From positions 1 to 64,000 of the forward strand of contig DATBKT010000132.1 in NCBI GenBank assembly GCA_036555705.1: a DNA stretch of 64,000 bases, read 5' to 3'. Origin of the DNA: JARBAU01 sp029237525 (GTDB lineage: Archaea; Thermoproteota; Nitrososphaeria; Nitrososphaerales; Nitrososphaeraceae). Below are positions 9,068-19,456 of this stretch, in pieces; the stretch's first letter is position 1, and each line of letters starts with the position of its first letter. A program made the position numbers and the translations under genes. Under the pieces are notes generated by a model. That model saw nothing but the letters and a program-made list of their open reading frames with translations, made no database searches and was not told the origin of the DNA.

Positions 9068-10093
9068 TTAAATTGCTGAAAGAAGAACCAAATCAAACCA
9101 ATCATTTTTATCGGTGAAATTCTTTTCCACCTTAAAGCCACTATTCTGTGCTAATTCTCGTATCTGATCGATTGAATATTTGTACGAGTTTTCAGTGTGG
9201 ATTGACTCGCCCTTCTTAAACGTAACTGTTTTTCCGAGATTGTTTATCTTAATATTCTGATCTATCTTCGAAACTAAATGCATCTCTACCCTTCCTTTCA
9301 TAAAATTATAAAATGCTGAATGGTAAAATGTATCTAGATCAAATTCTCCTCCCAATTCTCTATTTATCCTAGCTAGAATATTTAGATTAAATTTTGCGGT
9401 GATGCCCTTCCTGTCATTGTACGCAGCTTCTAGAATTTCTGCGTCTTTGTGAAGATCGAAGCCAATCAAGAATTTATTGCTCGCATTATTCCCAATTGAT
9501 GAGCGGATTTGTCGAAGAAACACCGAAGCTTCATTAGGTTCAAAGTTACCAATGCTTGAGCCAAGAAATATAACAAGCTTATTAAAGGACTCTGTTGCAC
9601 CAATGTCCTTACTTAGAATGACATCTTCGACCAGTCTGATCCCTTGAATATAGTCGGAATGTATTGCTAAAATTTCTATACTAGGAAATTCATTTGGAAG
9701 CTTGTTAATCGCTTCTTTTAAAATCGAGTTGGAGAGATCCACTGGAAAATAATACAGTTGTTTTGTATTCCTCATATTCACAAAATGCTGCAAAAGGATC
9801 CTAGTTTTAGTGGAGCTCCCACTACCAAGTTCTATTATCGCTATTTGATTAAAATCTTTGAACAAACTAGCAATTTCAGTTGAAAAATTATTTAATATCT
9901 CGATCTCGACTCGAGTCAAATAGTACTCTGGTTGCAAACAAATTTGTTCAAATAGTCGCGAGCCTTCGTAATCATAAAGATATTTGGGATTAGTCTTCTT
10001 TGATATATTACTAAATCGTCCTCCTAGATTGTCCTCAATGTGGGATGCAAAGTCATCGTTGACTTTTACCTGGGGAAATGAGTTGATATTCAA
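9068..10093 (-). CDS. egtD: L-histidine N-alpha-methyltransferase EgtD
   Basis: A 341-residue SAM-dependent enzyme that trimethylates histidine to hercynine, the first step of ergothioneine synthesis. Family blocks are present in order: YDYEGSRLFEQICLQPEYYL near residues 40-60, the SAM loop IIELGSGSSTKTRILL near 88-103, FLGSSIGNFEP near 180, LIGFDLHKDAE near 210, and HTENSYKYS near 300, matching the part of EgtD that holds the histidine substrate. The only usable start after the upstream in-frame TAA is a TTG. It is divergent from egtB, the next enzyme of the pathway, across 218 bases that must hold both promoters. Confidence 0.93.
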   Translation of the reverse strand: MNINSFPQVKVNDDFASHIEDNLGGRFSNISKKTNPKYLYDYEGSRLFEQICLQPEYYLTRVEIEILNNFSTEIASLFKDFNQIAIIELGSGSSTKTRILLQHFVNMRNTKQLYYFPVDLSNSILKEAINKLPNEFPSIEILAIHSDYIQGIRLVEDVILSKDIGATESFNKLVIFLGSSIGNFEPNEASVFLRQIRSSIGNNASNKFLIGFDLHKDAEILEAAYNDRKGITAKFNLNILARINRELGGEFDLDTFYHSAFYNFMKGRVEMHLVSKIDQNIKINNLGKTVTFKKGESIHTENSYKYSIDQIRELAQNSGFKVEKNFTDKNDWFDLVLLSAI

Positions 10094-10311
10094 ACTCTGG
10101 TTAGTGATGACATCTTAACTATTATAATAAAATAACTGTCATTTAATATAAAGTCAGTCATCTAAAAAGTACGTACAATCAGGAGTATAACAAAATTGGA
10201 TTATCGTACTCTGAAATTACAAAAGTTCTGCCTGCGTTATTATAAGTCCGTAAAAGTGCTTAATTATCTCAGCCAATGAATTATATTTACATAATCCCTT
10301 TTAAATGAATC

Positions 10312-11796
10312 ATGAAACAGATTGGATCTAGTAATGAAGCTATTTTTGAGTCTTCTCATATTAAGGAGAATATTAGCTTAGATGATCTGGTTAGGGATTT
10401 CATCATAGTGAGAGAGAGAACCCTAGACCTCTTCAAACCATTAAAAATTGAGGATACTGTTATACAATCTCACACATTTGGCAGCCCGCCAAACTGGCAC
10501 TTGGCCCATGTCAGCTGGTTTTTTCATAAAATATTAGAACGATATGGTAGAATTACTCAAGTCATTGGTGATCCAATTAACTTGGAATATTTAAACTCGT
10601 ATTATCAGAAATTTGGCAATATCCTTCCAAAAGTAGAGCGTGGCAAGTTCCCAAGACCGACCGTTGAACAAACCTTGCGTTATAGAGCCTTCATCGATGA
10701 AAGTGTTGTTTTGTTTCTTAGAGAAGTACAGCAAAAGCAGTTAGATCAACAAATTGAGAAACAACAGTTAGATAATCTAAAGTATGATATACTATTAGGT
10801 ATTCAGCATGAGATGCAGCATCAAGAACTAATGATATATGATTTTCAACATTATTTCCAGAGATTTGTTGACGTTGAAGATAACTACAAACCCTTGATGG
10901 TAAAATCGAGACCATCCAAACCCAGAATAATACTGCCCCAATCTGTTTCTGTAAGTGATAATGACAAAGCTAAGAGTCAAGTAGACACATCTAGCATGGT
11001 GAGTATAGACTGTGGAATCTATGAATTAGGTTTTCATGGAAAGGGGTTTTGTTACGACAACGAGCTACCTGAAAATAAAACCTATATTCAACAGTATGAA
11101 CTTGACAAGTTTCCAGTTACCAACGAAGACTATATTACATTCATAAACGATGATGGATATCATAATTACAAGTACTGGCTTGCAGACGGATGGGATCAAG
11201 TGCAGGAGAACGGTTGGGAGTCTCCTCTATATTGGGAACAGTCTGAAAAGAGAAGTACCGGACAACAAAACAGATGGATTAAGAAGGACTTTCGAGGATT
11301 ATATGAAATTAATCCAAGAGAACCTGTAGTGAATATAAGTTACTATGAAGCCGATGCTTATGCAACGTGGGCAGGTAAAAGGCTTCCGTCTGAGGCCGAG
11401 TGGGAAAAGGCAGCTTGTTGGAATGATGATCTCAAGAAAAAGACGTTGTATCCATGGGGTGACCATAGGCCCGATCCATATATCCACGCAAACCTTTTGG
11501 AATCATATATTTGGGCTCCATCGGAGATTGGCCGATATCCAGATGGTATTAGCTTTTATGGGTGCCATCAGATGATAGGTGATGTATGGGAATGGACTTC
11601 TTCAGAGTACACACTTTATCCTGGATTTCGATCAAAATTCAGCGAGTATACTGACAAATGGTCCATAAATCAAAAAGTACTCCGAGGTGGTTCATTCGCC
11701 ACACCATCAGGTCAAATTAGGAATAGCTATAGAAATTATTTCAAACCGCATGAAAGATTACCGTTCGCAGGATTTAGATGTGCTAGGTATGTCTAG
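10312..11796 (+). CDS. egtB: Ergothioneine sulfoxide synthase EgtB
   Basis: A 494-residue non-heme iron enzyme that joins oxidised sulfur from cysteine or gamma-glutamylcysteine to hercynine. The N-terminal DinB-like domain holds the iron-binding histidines: His66 in NWHLAHVSWFF, and His166 and His170 in QHEMQHQELM. The C-terminal FGE-sulfatase domain (about residues 225-494) includes YPWGDHRPDP, GDVWEWTSSEYTLYPGF and VLRGGSFATP. Length fits EgtB (about 430-450) plus a long linker. A TATA-like stretch (about 10277-10285) precedes the ATG. A PLP lyase for the last step is not in the window. Which sulfur donor is used cannot be told. Confidence 0.93.
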   Translation: MKQIGSSNEAIFESSHIKENISLDDLVRDFIIVRERTLDLFKPLKIEDTVIQSHTFGSPPNWHLAHVSWFFHKILERYGRITQVIGDPINLEYLNSYYQKFGNILPKVERGKFPRPTVEQTLRYRAFIDESVVLFLREVQQKQLDQQIEKQQLDNLKYDILLGIQHEMQHQELMIYDFQHYFQRFVDVEDNYKPLMVKSRPSKPRIILPQSVSVSDNDKAKSQVDTSSMVSIDCGIYELGFHGKGFCYDNELPENKTYIQQYELDKFPVTNEDYITFINDDGYHNYKYWLADGWDQVQENGWESPLYWEQSEKRSTGQQNRWIKKDFRGLYEINPREPVVNISYYEADAYATWAGKRLPSEAEWEKAACWNDDLKKKTLYPWGDHRPDPYIHANLLESYIWAPSEIGRYPDGISFYGCHQMIGDVWEWTSSEYTLYPGFRSKFSEYTDKWSINQKVLRGGSFATPSGQIRNSYRNYFKPHERLPFAGFRCARYV

Positions 11797-11902
11797 ATAT
11801 AGTCTGGTTAGTTGATTTTAACATAAGTATCAAATAAGCATCTATCATGAAAAGCTAATTTAGTAAAAGCATTAATATTGTCGCTGGTAAGGATGCCAAG
11901 TA

Positions 11903-14659
11903 TTGGGAAAAAGGGAACTTGCAGCTTTATTTGCTTCAGATCCTGAAAAATATTACAAGGTCACTCTATTTGAACAGGTGGGATTCAAGCGTTACGAGTG
12001 TAGCAAGTGTACTAAATATTTCTGGTCTCAGGTAGACCGCGAATTCTGTCCTGATCATGAATACTACAGTTTCATTGGGAATCCACCTACAAATAAGAGA
12101 TTCGATTACATAAATACTTGGAAACAGATTGAATCCTTTTTCGAATCAAGTAGCCATTCCATCATTAGACGATATCCGGTAGTTTGTAGATGGCGCGAGG
12201 ATTTGTACTTCACAATAGCTTCTGTAGTCGACTTTCAAAGGATCATGGAGAATAAGGTTGTTTTTGAATTACCATCTAATCCACTTTTAGTTCCTCAAAT
12301 GAGTTTGCGGTTTAACGACATTGAGAATGTAGGGCTTACGGGTAGACACTATACTGGTTTTTGTATGATAGGACAAACATGTAACGCTGATGCCAATGGT
12401 GGGTATTGGAAGGATCGATGCATCGAGTTAGATTATCAAATGTTAACCGATATACTCGGGATTCGTTCACACGAGATTGTCTTTGTAGAAGATGTATGGC
12501 TAGGTGCCGGCGCATTTGGATATTCACTAGAATTCTATGTAAATGGCCTTGAACTAGGGAATGCCGTCTTCACAGAATTCGAAGGTAACGAGAATAGCTA
12601 TCGAATTATGGATAACAGGATAATCGATATGGGAGCGGGGTTAGAGCGTCTATCGTGGATTACAATGGGAACACCTACGAGCTATGATTGTGCGTTTGGG
12701 CCAGTTATACAAAAGTTGGTAGACAAATTGTCTATTAATGAAAATTCCGATGTATTATCACGATATTTTACCGCTGCTTCAGGTAGAATAGATGATCAAA
12801 ATAATGATATTGCACTGTTGAAGCAATCCATCGCAAAATCCTTGGGTATGTCCTACGACGACCTTTCCAAATCCATTTCTCCGTATGAAGCTATATACAC
12901 TATTGCTGACCATACTCGTACGTTACTATTTGCAATATCAGATGGTGCCATCCCATCCAATGTTGGTGGAGGGTATAATCTTCGGGTGATTTTACGGCGA
13001 GCAATTTCAATATTGGAGAAAATGGGATGGAATATTGGGCTTGAGGATGTAACAGATCTACACATCGATTATTTGAAGCGAATGTATCCTGAACTTGAGG
13101 AACGTATCAATGACGTGAGAACTATTTTGCAAATCGAATCAGATAGGTTTGCGGGTTCCAATGAAAGGATGCATGCTATTGCGACTACCATCAAGAATGC
13201 GGATAGACGGCTGTCGGTAGATGATCTGATAAGGATGTACGAGTCAGATGGTATAACTCCTGATTATCTGGAAAGAGCCGGGGCTATAGACAAGATTCCT
13301 TCTACATTTTATACTAGGCTTGCCGATTTGCACACAGATCAGAAGGTTGTCCAGACACACAAGCAGTCATTCAACTTAGCAACTATTATGCCTACCAGAG
13401 CTCTTTATTACGAAGATATGTCAATGCGGTATTTTCGTGCAAAAGTGATCAGGATAATTGACGGTAAATATATCATACTGGATCAAACTGCGTTTTATCC
13501 TCGAGGCGGCGGGCAGGAACCAGATAATGGTGTTTTGGGTTCCATACCGGTAATAGAAGTAACAAAACAAGCAGACGTCATAATCCACAAATTACAAAAT
13601 CGACCTGATTTTATAGAGGGACAAGTGATCGATGGAATAGTTAACAGTATAAGAAGAAATTCGATCACCAAACACCATACTGCAACTCATATTTTGAATA
13701 CGTCAGCTAGAAGCACGCTCGGATCTTGGGTTTGGCAAAACTCTGCATTCAAAGAGGAAGATTACGGCAGATTAGATATTACACATCATTCTGCTCTGAG
13801 CAATGAGGAATTATGGAATATAGAACAAAAAGCAAATGAAATTGTTCGACAGAACTTGCCTGTACTCATTAATGCTTATGGTCGAGGTACCGCCGAAAAG
13901 CTCTATACATTCAGGATCTACCAAGGAGGCGTGGTTCCTTCTAATACTATTAGAATTGTGAATATCAACAATTGGGATATTGAGGCCTGTGGAGGAACAC
14001 ATGTTGGTAACACCGGAGATATTGGCGTCATTAAGATAGTGAAATCTGAAAGAATACAAGATGGAATTATAAGATTGGAATTTGTTGCTGGCGAAGCTGC
14101 ACTAAAACATTTACAGAGACAAGAAAGTCAACTGACTTCTATATCCAAGTCTCTAGGATCTAGTAAAGAGAAGGTCGTAGAATCTCTTCATAAAATGATT
14201 TCAGAATCAGAATCTAATAAGAAAAAAATCAAGACCATATTACGCAAGATTTCTCCTCTAGTAGCAACGTATGTCTCAAACACTGCCAGGGAACTCCAGA
14301 AAGGAAATATCAAAGTGTTTAGTACATATGATGAGGAACTGGATGAAGAATATCATATTACAATTGGGGAAAAGTCAATTGAATTAGATCCTCATCTGAT
14401 CTACATAGCCTTAGTTTCAAGGGGTCAAGGATTAAGGGTAATAGTCTTCGTAGGTGAAAATGCCAGGGAGAAGATTTACGCAGGAACTATTGCCAAACAG
14501 CTTTCAGTAGAACTTGGAGGCTCAGGAAGAGGTGATGAAAGGTTTGGTCAAGGAGGTGGCAAATATAAGGACAAAATAGATGATACTCTCAAGTCTATTG
14601 AACAATTGGTAGTCAAGGAGTATATCCGCAGTGAAAGCAAGGCCGGTCAGCATGAATAG
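11903..14659 (+). CDS. alaS: Alanyl-tRNA synthetase, archaeal type
   Basis: A 918-residue enzyme charging tRNA-Ala. The N-terminus has the archaeal cysteine extension YECSKCTKYFWSQVDREFC, then the class II catalytic core (for example MGAGLERLSWITMG), an editing domain with the zinc-type motifs HHTATHIL and CGGTHVGNTGDIG, and a C-terminal glycine-rich end (GGSGRGDERFGQGGGKY). The start is a TTG because an in-frame TAA lies 15 bases upstream and no ATG or GTG intervenes. It ends overlapping the start of leuS, so the two synthetases are probably cotranscribed. Confidence 0.95.
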   Translation: MGKRELAALFASDPEKYYKVTLFEQVGFKRYECSKCTKYFWSQVDREFCPDHEYYSFIGNPPTNKRFDYINTWKQIESFFESSSHSIIRRYPVVCRWREDLYFTIASVVDFQRIMENKVVFELPSNPLLVPQMSLRFNDIENVGLTGRHYTGFCMIGQTCNADANGGYWKDRCIELDYQMLTDILGIRSHEIVFVEDVWLGAGAFGYSLEFYVNGLELGNAVFTEFEGNENSYRIMDNRIIDMGAGLERLSWITMGTPTSYDCAFGPVIQKLVDKLSINENSDVLSRYFTAASGRIDDQNNDIALLKQSIAKSLGMSYDDLSKSISPYEAIYTIADHTRTLLFAISDGAIPSNVGGGYNLRVILRRAISILEKMGWNIGLEDVTDLHIDYLKRMYPELEERINDVRTILQIESDRFAGSNERMHAIATTIKNADRRLSVDDLIRMYESDGITPDYLERAGAIDKIPSTFYTRLADLHTDQKVVQTHKQSFNLATIMPTRALYYEDMSMRYFRAKVIRIIDGKYIILDQTAFYPRGGGQEPDNGVLGSIPVIEVTKQADVIIHKLQNRPDFIEGQVIDGIVNSIRRNSITKHHTATHILNTSARSTLGSWVWQNSAFKEEDYGRLDITHHSALSNEELWNIEQKANEIVRQNLPVLINAYGRGTAEKLYTFRIYQGGVVPSNTIRIVNINNWDIEACGGTHVGNTGDIGVIKIVKSERIQDGIIRLEFVAGEAALKHLQRQESQLTSISKSLGSSKEKVVESLHKMISESESNKKKIKTILRKISPLVATYVSNTARELQKGNIKVFSTYDEELDEEYHITIGEKSIELDPHLIYIALVSRGQGLRVIVFVGENAREKIYAGTIAKQLSVELGGSGRGDERFGQGGGKYKDKIDDTLKSIEQLVVKEYIRSESKAGQHE

Positions 14660-17636
14660 TAGATTTTCTAAAAATATAGATTGGAATGTGCTCGAAAAGA
14701 AATGGACTAGCAAGTGGAGATCTGAAAAAATATTTCAGGCCAACATAGATACAAAAAGAAAAAAGTACTTTGTTACGGTTGCTTATCCCTATCCAAATTC
14801 CCCACAACATATTGGACATGGAAGAACTTACACTCTAGCTGATGTTCATGCCAGATACATGAGAATGAAGGGGTACAATGTGTTGTTCCCGATGGGATTT
14901 CATTATACTGGGACACCGATATTAGCTATGTCTCGCAGGATTGTTTCGCAAGACAAAGAGCTGATTGACACTTTTCGAAGCCTGTACAATATTTCAGATT
15001 CTGTTATTCAAAATTTCAATGATCCGGTCAATATTGCGAGATATTTTCATGCTGAAATCAAAAAGGGAATGGAGGAAGTGGGATACTCGATTGATTGGAG
15101 ATCTGAGTTTACTACAATAGATAAGCTTTATTCGAAATTTATCTCTTGGCAGTTCAGAGTACTTAAGAGCAAAGGACTCATTGTACAAGGATCTCATCCA
15201 GTTGGATGGTGTCCCAACGATCAGAATCCGGTAAGTCAGCATGATACTATTGGTGATGTTGAGCCAGAATTTAGTGAGTACTCCTTGATAAAATTTCGAT
15301 TGAAGCTTGATAATGATGCTTATTGCTATCTTCCAGCTGCTACCCTTAGACCTGAGACAATTTACGGGGTGACAAATCTTTGGCTTAATCCTGGAATTGA
15401 TTACTTACTAATATCACTTGACGACCCCAGTGAAAACTGGATCGTTACTGTAGATGCGGCGAGAAAACTTGAATTCCTAAATCATAAAATCACAATACGT
15501 ACTACATTAAGTGGCAAAGAATTAATAGGTAAATTTGTCGAGAACCCCGTTACGAATAAACAGTTGCCAATCTATCCTGCTTCGTTCATTAAATCTGATA
15601 GTGGAACAGGTGTCGTAATGTCAGTCCCCGGTCATGCACCTTACGATTATCAAGCACTGGATGATCTGAAAAATAATCATTTTACTCTGGATAATTACCA
15701 CCTTGGGAGCATAGTGAAGCCAATATATATTATTAGCTCTGAAACGCAGAATACCGGACTGCTGCCTGTACAAGAAATTATTAAGAAGTATCAAATTATG
15801 AACCAGTCGGACAGAAATCTTGAAATCGCAACAAACGAATTGTACTCCCAAGAGTTTTACAAAGGGAAAATGATGCCGAATACTGGGAGGTACGAAGGTA
15901 TGTCAGTACCAGAAGCTAAGGATATGATAAAGAACGAATTAGTTATGAGTGGGATTGCTGATTCAATGATAGAGCTGACAAATCGGCCGGTGAAATGCAG
16001 GTGTGGTACTGAATGCGTAGTTAAGATTCTAGATGATCAATGGTTTATAAATTATGGAGATCATAAATGGAAAACCTTAGCACATGATTGCGTTAACGAG
16101 ATGGACATCCTTCCTGACGAGATAAGACAAGAATTCAATCATGTGATCGACTGGCTCAAAGAGCGGGCGTGCGCTAGAAAGTCAGGTCTAGGAACGAAAT
16201 TGCCCTGGGACACCAACTGGATTATCGAAAGCCTTTCTGATTCAGTTATTTATATGGCGTATTACATAATTGCAAAGTTTAGTTCGAGTTACAAGGGGGT
16301 GGAAATCCTCAACCATGAACAGGTCAACGATTCTTTTTTTGACTATGTACTACTTGGGAAGGGAAAAAGCGATATTGTGGCAAGGGATTGCAGCTTGCCC
16401 ATAGATTTCGTGGAAGACCTTAGAACTGAATTTTGTTACTTCTATCCGGTAGATGCAAGACATTCAGGAAGAGATTTGGTTGCAAATCACCTCTCATTTT
16501 TTGTATTTAATCATGTTGCAATTTTTGAACGAGCAAAATGGCCTAAACAGATCGTCGTCAATGGCTCAGTACTCATGCAAGGTAAGAAAATGTCTAAATC
16601 GATTGGAAACATAGTGCCATTACGTTCAGCCATTAGGGAGCATAGTGCAGACGCAATACGTATTGGAATGCTTATCTCAGCAGAGCTCTTGCAGGACGCT
16701 GATTTTAGTTTTGATACACTTGAAGGAATAAAGTCCAAATTGACTGATTTGTATCATATGACCGTCGATTCCTCACGGTCAAATAAGGAATTGGTAATAA
16801 AGAACAGAGAATCTAACACGGTAGAGGATAGATGGCTAGATAGTAGATTGCAAAGGGCAATTTCGGAGATAACTGTTTGTATAGAGAAATTGCGAGTAAG
16901 AGAAGCTCTACATGTTTTGCTCTATACGCTCGATCAAGACCTGCAGTGGTACAGAAAAAGGGCTAATGCCAAAGATAGAGACAACAATTCAACATTACCT
17001 TATATTATCCGATTCTTAGAAACTAGGATTAAGATGCTTTCCCCATTTGCGCCCTTCATCTCAGAAGAAATCTGGGAAAAGCTTGGTAATTCTAATTCAG
17101 TTATCTTTGGTGGGTGGCCAGTAGTAGACAATAGCAAGGTTGATCAAATTGCGGAGGAATCTGAACACTTGATCTCAAATCTTATTTCTGATGTGCAAGC
17201 CATTATAAAGGTCACCAAAATAGAGCCATCAAGCATTAGAATTTACGTAGCCTCTAGTTGGAAAAGGTCGATTTATAATAAAATTTTAGGAAATATAGTT
17301 CTTGGACGCAAGACTAATTTCGGGGATATTATGAAACAGCTTATTGATGATTCGTCTACGGTAAAAGCTAAAACCGATCCTACCTTCGTAAAAAAGACGA
17401 TAGATGATATCTTGTCTGAGACTATGGAGGTCAGGAAAAGACGAATCAGCTTGAAAAATTTTGATGAAATTCCTATAATTAAAGACGGCCAATCTCTGAT
17501 GAAATCTGACATCGGGAAGACTAACGTGGAGATTCTGGTATTTTCAGAAGATGATCTTGATTTACAACAACATGACCCAAAATCAAAGGCCAAATCTGCT
17601 AGGCCATACAAACCTGCGATTTATTTACAAGGATAG
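14652..17636 (+). CDS. leuS: Leucyl-tRNA synthetase, archaeal type
   Basis: A class I synthetase of 994 residues when read from the ATG at 14652. That ATG overlaps the alaS stop; a GTG at 14631 would add seven residues. The HIGH signature appears as YPYPNSPQHIGHGRTYTLAD near residues 46-65, followed by the CP1 editing domain (TLRPETIYGVTNLW), RACARKSGLGTKLPWD and the KMSKS loop in GKKMSKSIGN near residue 650. The order and the long C-terminal extension are those of the archaeal/eukaryotic LeuRS form. A cognate tRNA-Leu gene lies at 55323-55444. Confidence 0.95.
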   Translation: MNSRFSKNIDWNVLEKKWTSKWRSEKIFQANIDTKRKKYFVTVAYPYPNSPQHIGHGRTYTLADVHARYMRMKGYNVLFPMGFHYTGTPILAMSRRIVSQDKELIDTFRSLYNISDSVIQNFNDPVNIARYFHAEIKKGMEEVGYSIDWRSEFTTIDKLYSKFISWQFRVLKSKGLIVQGSHPVGWCPNDQNPVSQHDTIGDVEPEFSEYSLIKFRLKLDNDAYCYLPAATLRPETIYGVTNLWLNPGIDYLLISLDDPSENWIVTVDAARKLEFLNHKITIRTTLSGKELIGKFVENPVTNKQLPIYPASFIKSDSGTGVVMSVPGHAPYDYQALDDLKNNHFTLDNYHLGSIVKPIYIISSETQNTGLLPVQEIIKKYQIMNQSDRNLEIATNELYSQEFYKGKMMPNTGRYEGMSVPEAKDMIKNELVMSGIADSMIELTNRPVKCRCGTECVVKILDDQWFINYGDHKWKTLAHDCVNEMDILPDEIRQEFNHVIDWLKERACARKSGLGTKLPWDTNWIIESLSDSVIYMAYYIIAKFSSSYKGVEILNHEQVNDSFFDYVLLGKGKSDIVARDCSLPIDFVEDLRTEFCYFYPVDARHSGRDLVANHLSFFVFNHVAIFERAKWPKQIVVNGSVLMQGKKMSKSIGNIVPLRSAIREHSADAIRIGMLISAELLQDADFSFDTLEGIKSKLTDLYHMTVDSSRSNKELVIKNRESNTVEDRWLDSRLQRAISEITVCIEKLRVREALHVLLYTLDQDLQWYRKRANAKDRDNNSTLPYIIRFLETRIKMLSPFAPFISEEIWEKLGNSNSVIFGGWPVVDNSKVDQIAEESEHLISNLISDVQAIIKVTKIEPSSIRIYVASSWKRSIYNKILGNIVLGRKTNFGDIMKQLIDDSSTVKAKTDPTFVKKTIDDILSETMEVRKRRISLKNFDEIPIIKDGQSLMKSDIGKTNVEILVFSEDDLDLQQHDPKSKAKSARPYKPAIYLQG

Positions 17637-17654
17637 GATATTCACCACACTATG

Positions 17655-17867
17655 CTAGTTCCTTTTCCTTCTTGCTAGTACAATTGATGAGATCATATAT
17701 GTTGAAAATCCTATGATAACAAGGATCAAACCATACAGTGAAATTGCTCCCCTATTCACATATGTTCCTACTCCTACCAATATAGCTCCTACTAGGAGTA
17801 ATGTCAAGCCCATACGAGCGGTTCCAGGCATACGCTTTACCTTCTTATTACTATTCGACGATGACAA
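17655..17867 (-). CDS. Small two-helix membrane protein
   Basis: Seventy residues. A basic N-terminus (SNSNKKVKRMPG) is followed by two hydrophobic helices, about 20-40 and 44-64, and it ends ARRKRN. Positive charge at both ends suggests both termini face the cytoplasm. No known family is recognised. It converges with leuS, with only 18 bases between the stops. Confidence 0.6.
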   Translation of the reverse strand: MSSSNSNKKVKRMPGTARMGLTLLLVGAILVGVGTYVNRGAISLYGLILVIIGFSTYMISSIVLARRKRN

Positions 17868-18089
17868 TTCCTAACAATATGGTGTAATTGTGATGGTTAT
17901 ATGTGTAGATCGATTTATTTTCTAATACCTATTGGACATACGAGATCTCGTTCGTAGAGTGTGTCATTTGTTAAAGCAATAATATATTTCTAATATTCTA
18001 ACAGGTTTTTGAGCTAATTGCCAACTCCTATTTTGTATCTAGCATCATTTGTAATGTTTTTATTTGGACCTTAACTTTATACTGCTTGA

Positions 18090-19133
18090 ATGAGAATTGC
18101 CGTTGTTGGCATAGGTGTCGCAGGAGCATACCTTATGAATAGGCTAAGCAATACCTCCGGGAATCATGTTATCGGTTTTGAGAGAATGACTGAAAGCAAA
18201 CATGATGCTGTATGTGCATGGGCTACATGCGAAAACGTGATGTCTGATATGATGAAAAAATGCGGATTGAATTTCGAAACTTATGTGATGCATAAAGGGA
18301 AACACATGCTTGTAGATTTTAATAATCAACTATACCATGGTCGCGATAAAATAATCGATATTCAACTTAAAGGAATGGTAGTTTACGATAAATTGAAGTT
18401 AATTCAAGATATGATAAAAGGTACAAGGATCGAATTCGGTAAAGTACCTAAGAAAGAGATTTTAGAATCTGACTTTGATCTAATTGTTGATGCTACCGGG
18501 TTTCATCGGAACTATCTACCGAAGCTAAAAAATGAGATGTGGATCCCTTGTGTTCAGTATAAAGTAAAATATGCAGCAGATAGGATTCCTCACCATGATT
18601 TTTATTTGAAGGCATTCCCGTCTATGAATGGATACTTTTGGTTCTTTCCGTTAGGTAACGGCTATGCTCACATAGGGGCAGGTGATTTCGAACGAAAACA
18701 GAACAACACTTTTGTTGAATTTTTTTTAAAAAAATATGAATGTGAAATTCTAAAAAAGGTTGGAAGACCAGTAAGAATTAGTCCTCCTGCATACTGTGAA
18801 CCTTTTACTGATGGTAAGAAATCTATTGGTGTGGGTGAATCTATAGGTACTGTCTACGCACTCTTAGGAGAAGGTATTATTCCTGCTACTTGGTGTGCAG
18901 AATTATTTGTGAGACACTTAAACGATCTGCACGCTTACAGGAATGCTGTCATACGAAAATTTAGGATCTATACGTCTGTTTATAGATTTATACAGCTGAA
19001 AATCCAGGGAAAGTTTAGTATATTAAAGCATTGGCCCGAACTTGTTAAAATATATAAACATATGAAAAGTGACGAGGATCGATATGGTATGGAAATTAAG
19101 TTAACGAATATGCTTAAAGTTTCAAAGATCTGA
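18090..19133 (+). CDS. FAD-dependent geranylgeranyl-reductase-like oxidoreductase
   Basis: A 347-residue flavoprotein. An N-terminal FAD-binding loop GIGVAGAYLMNRL (residues 7-19), the middle block IVDATGFHRNYLP and the block GVGESIGTVYALLGEGIIPA near residue 250 match the geranylgeranyl reductase family, as does FFPLGNGYAHIGAGDF. These enzymes saturate isoprenoid chains of archaeal lipids or quinones. The enzyme is shorter than typical lipid GGRs (about 390-450). It lies close to the menaquinone genes mqnE and mqnC, so a role in saturating the menaquinone side chain is possible; that is inference. Confidence 0.8.
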   Translation: MRIAVVGIGVAGAYLMNRLSNTSGNHVIGFERMTESKHDAVCAWATCENVMSDMMKKCGLNFETYVMHKGKHMLVDFNNQLYHGRDKIIDIQLKGMVVYDKLKLIQDMIKGTRIEFGKVPKKEILESDFDLIVDATGFHRNYLPKLKNEMWIPCVQYKVKYAADRIPHHDFYLKAFPSMNGYFWFFPLGNGYAHIGAGDFERKQNNTFVEFFLKKYECEILKKVGRPVRISPPAYCEPFTDGKKSIGVGESIGTVYALLGEGIIPATWCAELFVRHLNDLHAYRNAVIRKFRIYTSVYRFIQLKIQGKFSILKHWPELVKIYKHMKSDEDRYGMEIKLTNMLKVSKI

Positions 19134-19456
19134 CAGTTCGCAAGCGAATTAATAAATATAGTTAAGATCACGAATTATTAACAACTAAATTATCACTAGT
19201 ATGTATCCGAGCCAGCGAAATGGGTACAAAAACTGCTTTGAGTGATCCAGATGATGGAGGTCTTAATAAGGGAAAAAACAATAATAATATCTGTTTTGGA
19301 TAAAATCTTGTAGCAAGATGCTGGAATACGAAAAGATGTCTAATAATTCTAAGATATAACACGAAATAAGAAAATTTCTGAGTTCTAAATAATTAGAAAT
19401 TTTCTAATATATTTACTAAAAGTATAAAATTAAGTATGGTATAATAATGTTGTAAA
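19134..19456 (+). other. Intergenic, no gene seen
   Basis: About 320 AT-rich bases. A TATA-like run (about 19405-19445, tatatttac ... agtataaaattaag) near the end probably serves the zinc-ribbon gene that follows. Confidence 0.45.
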
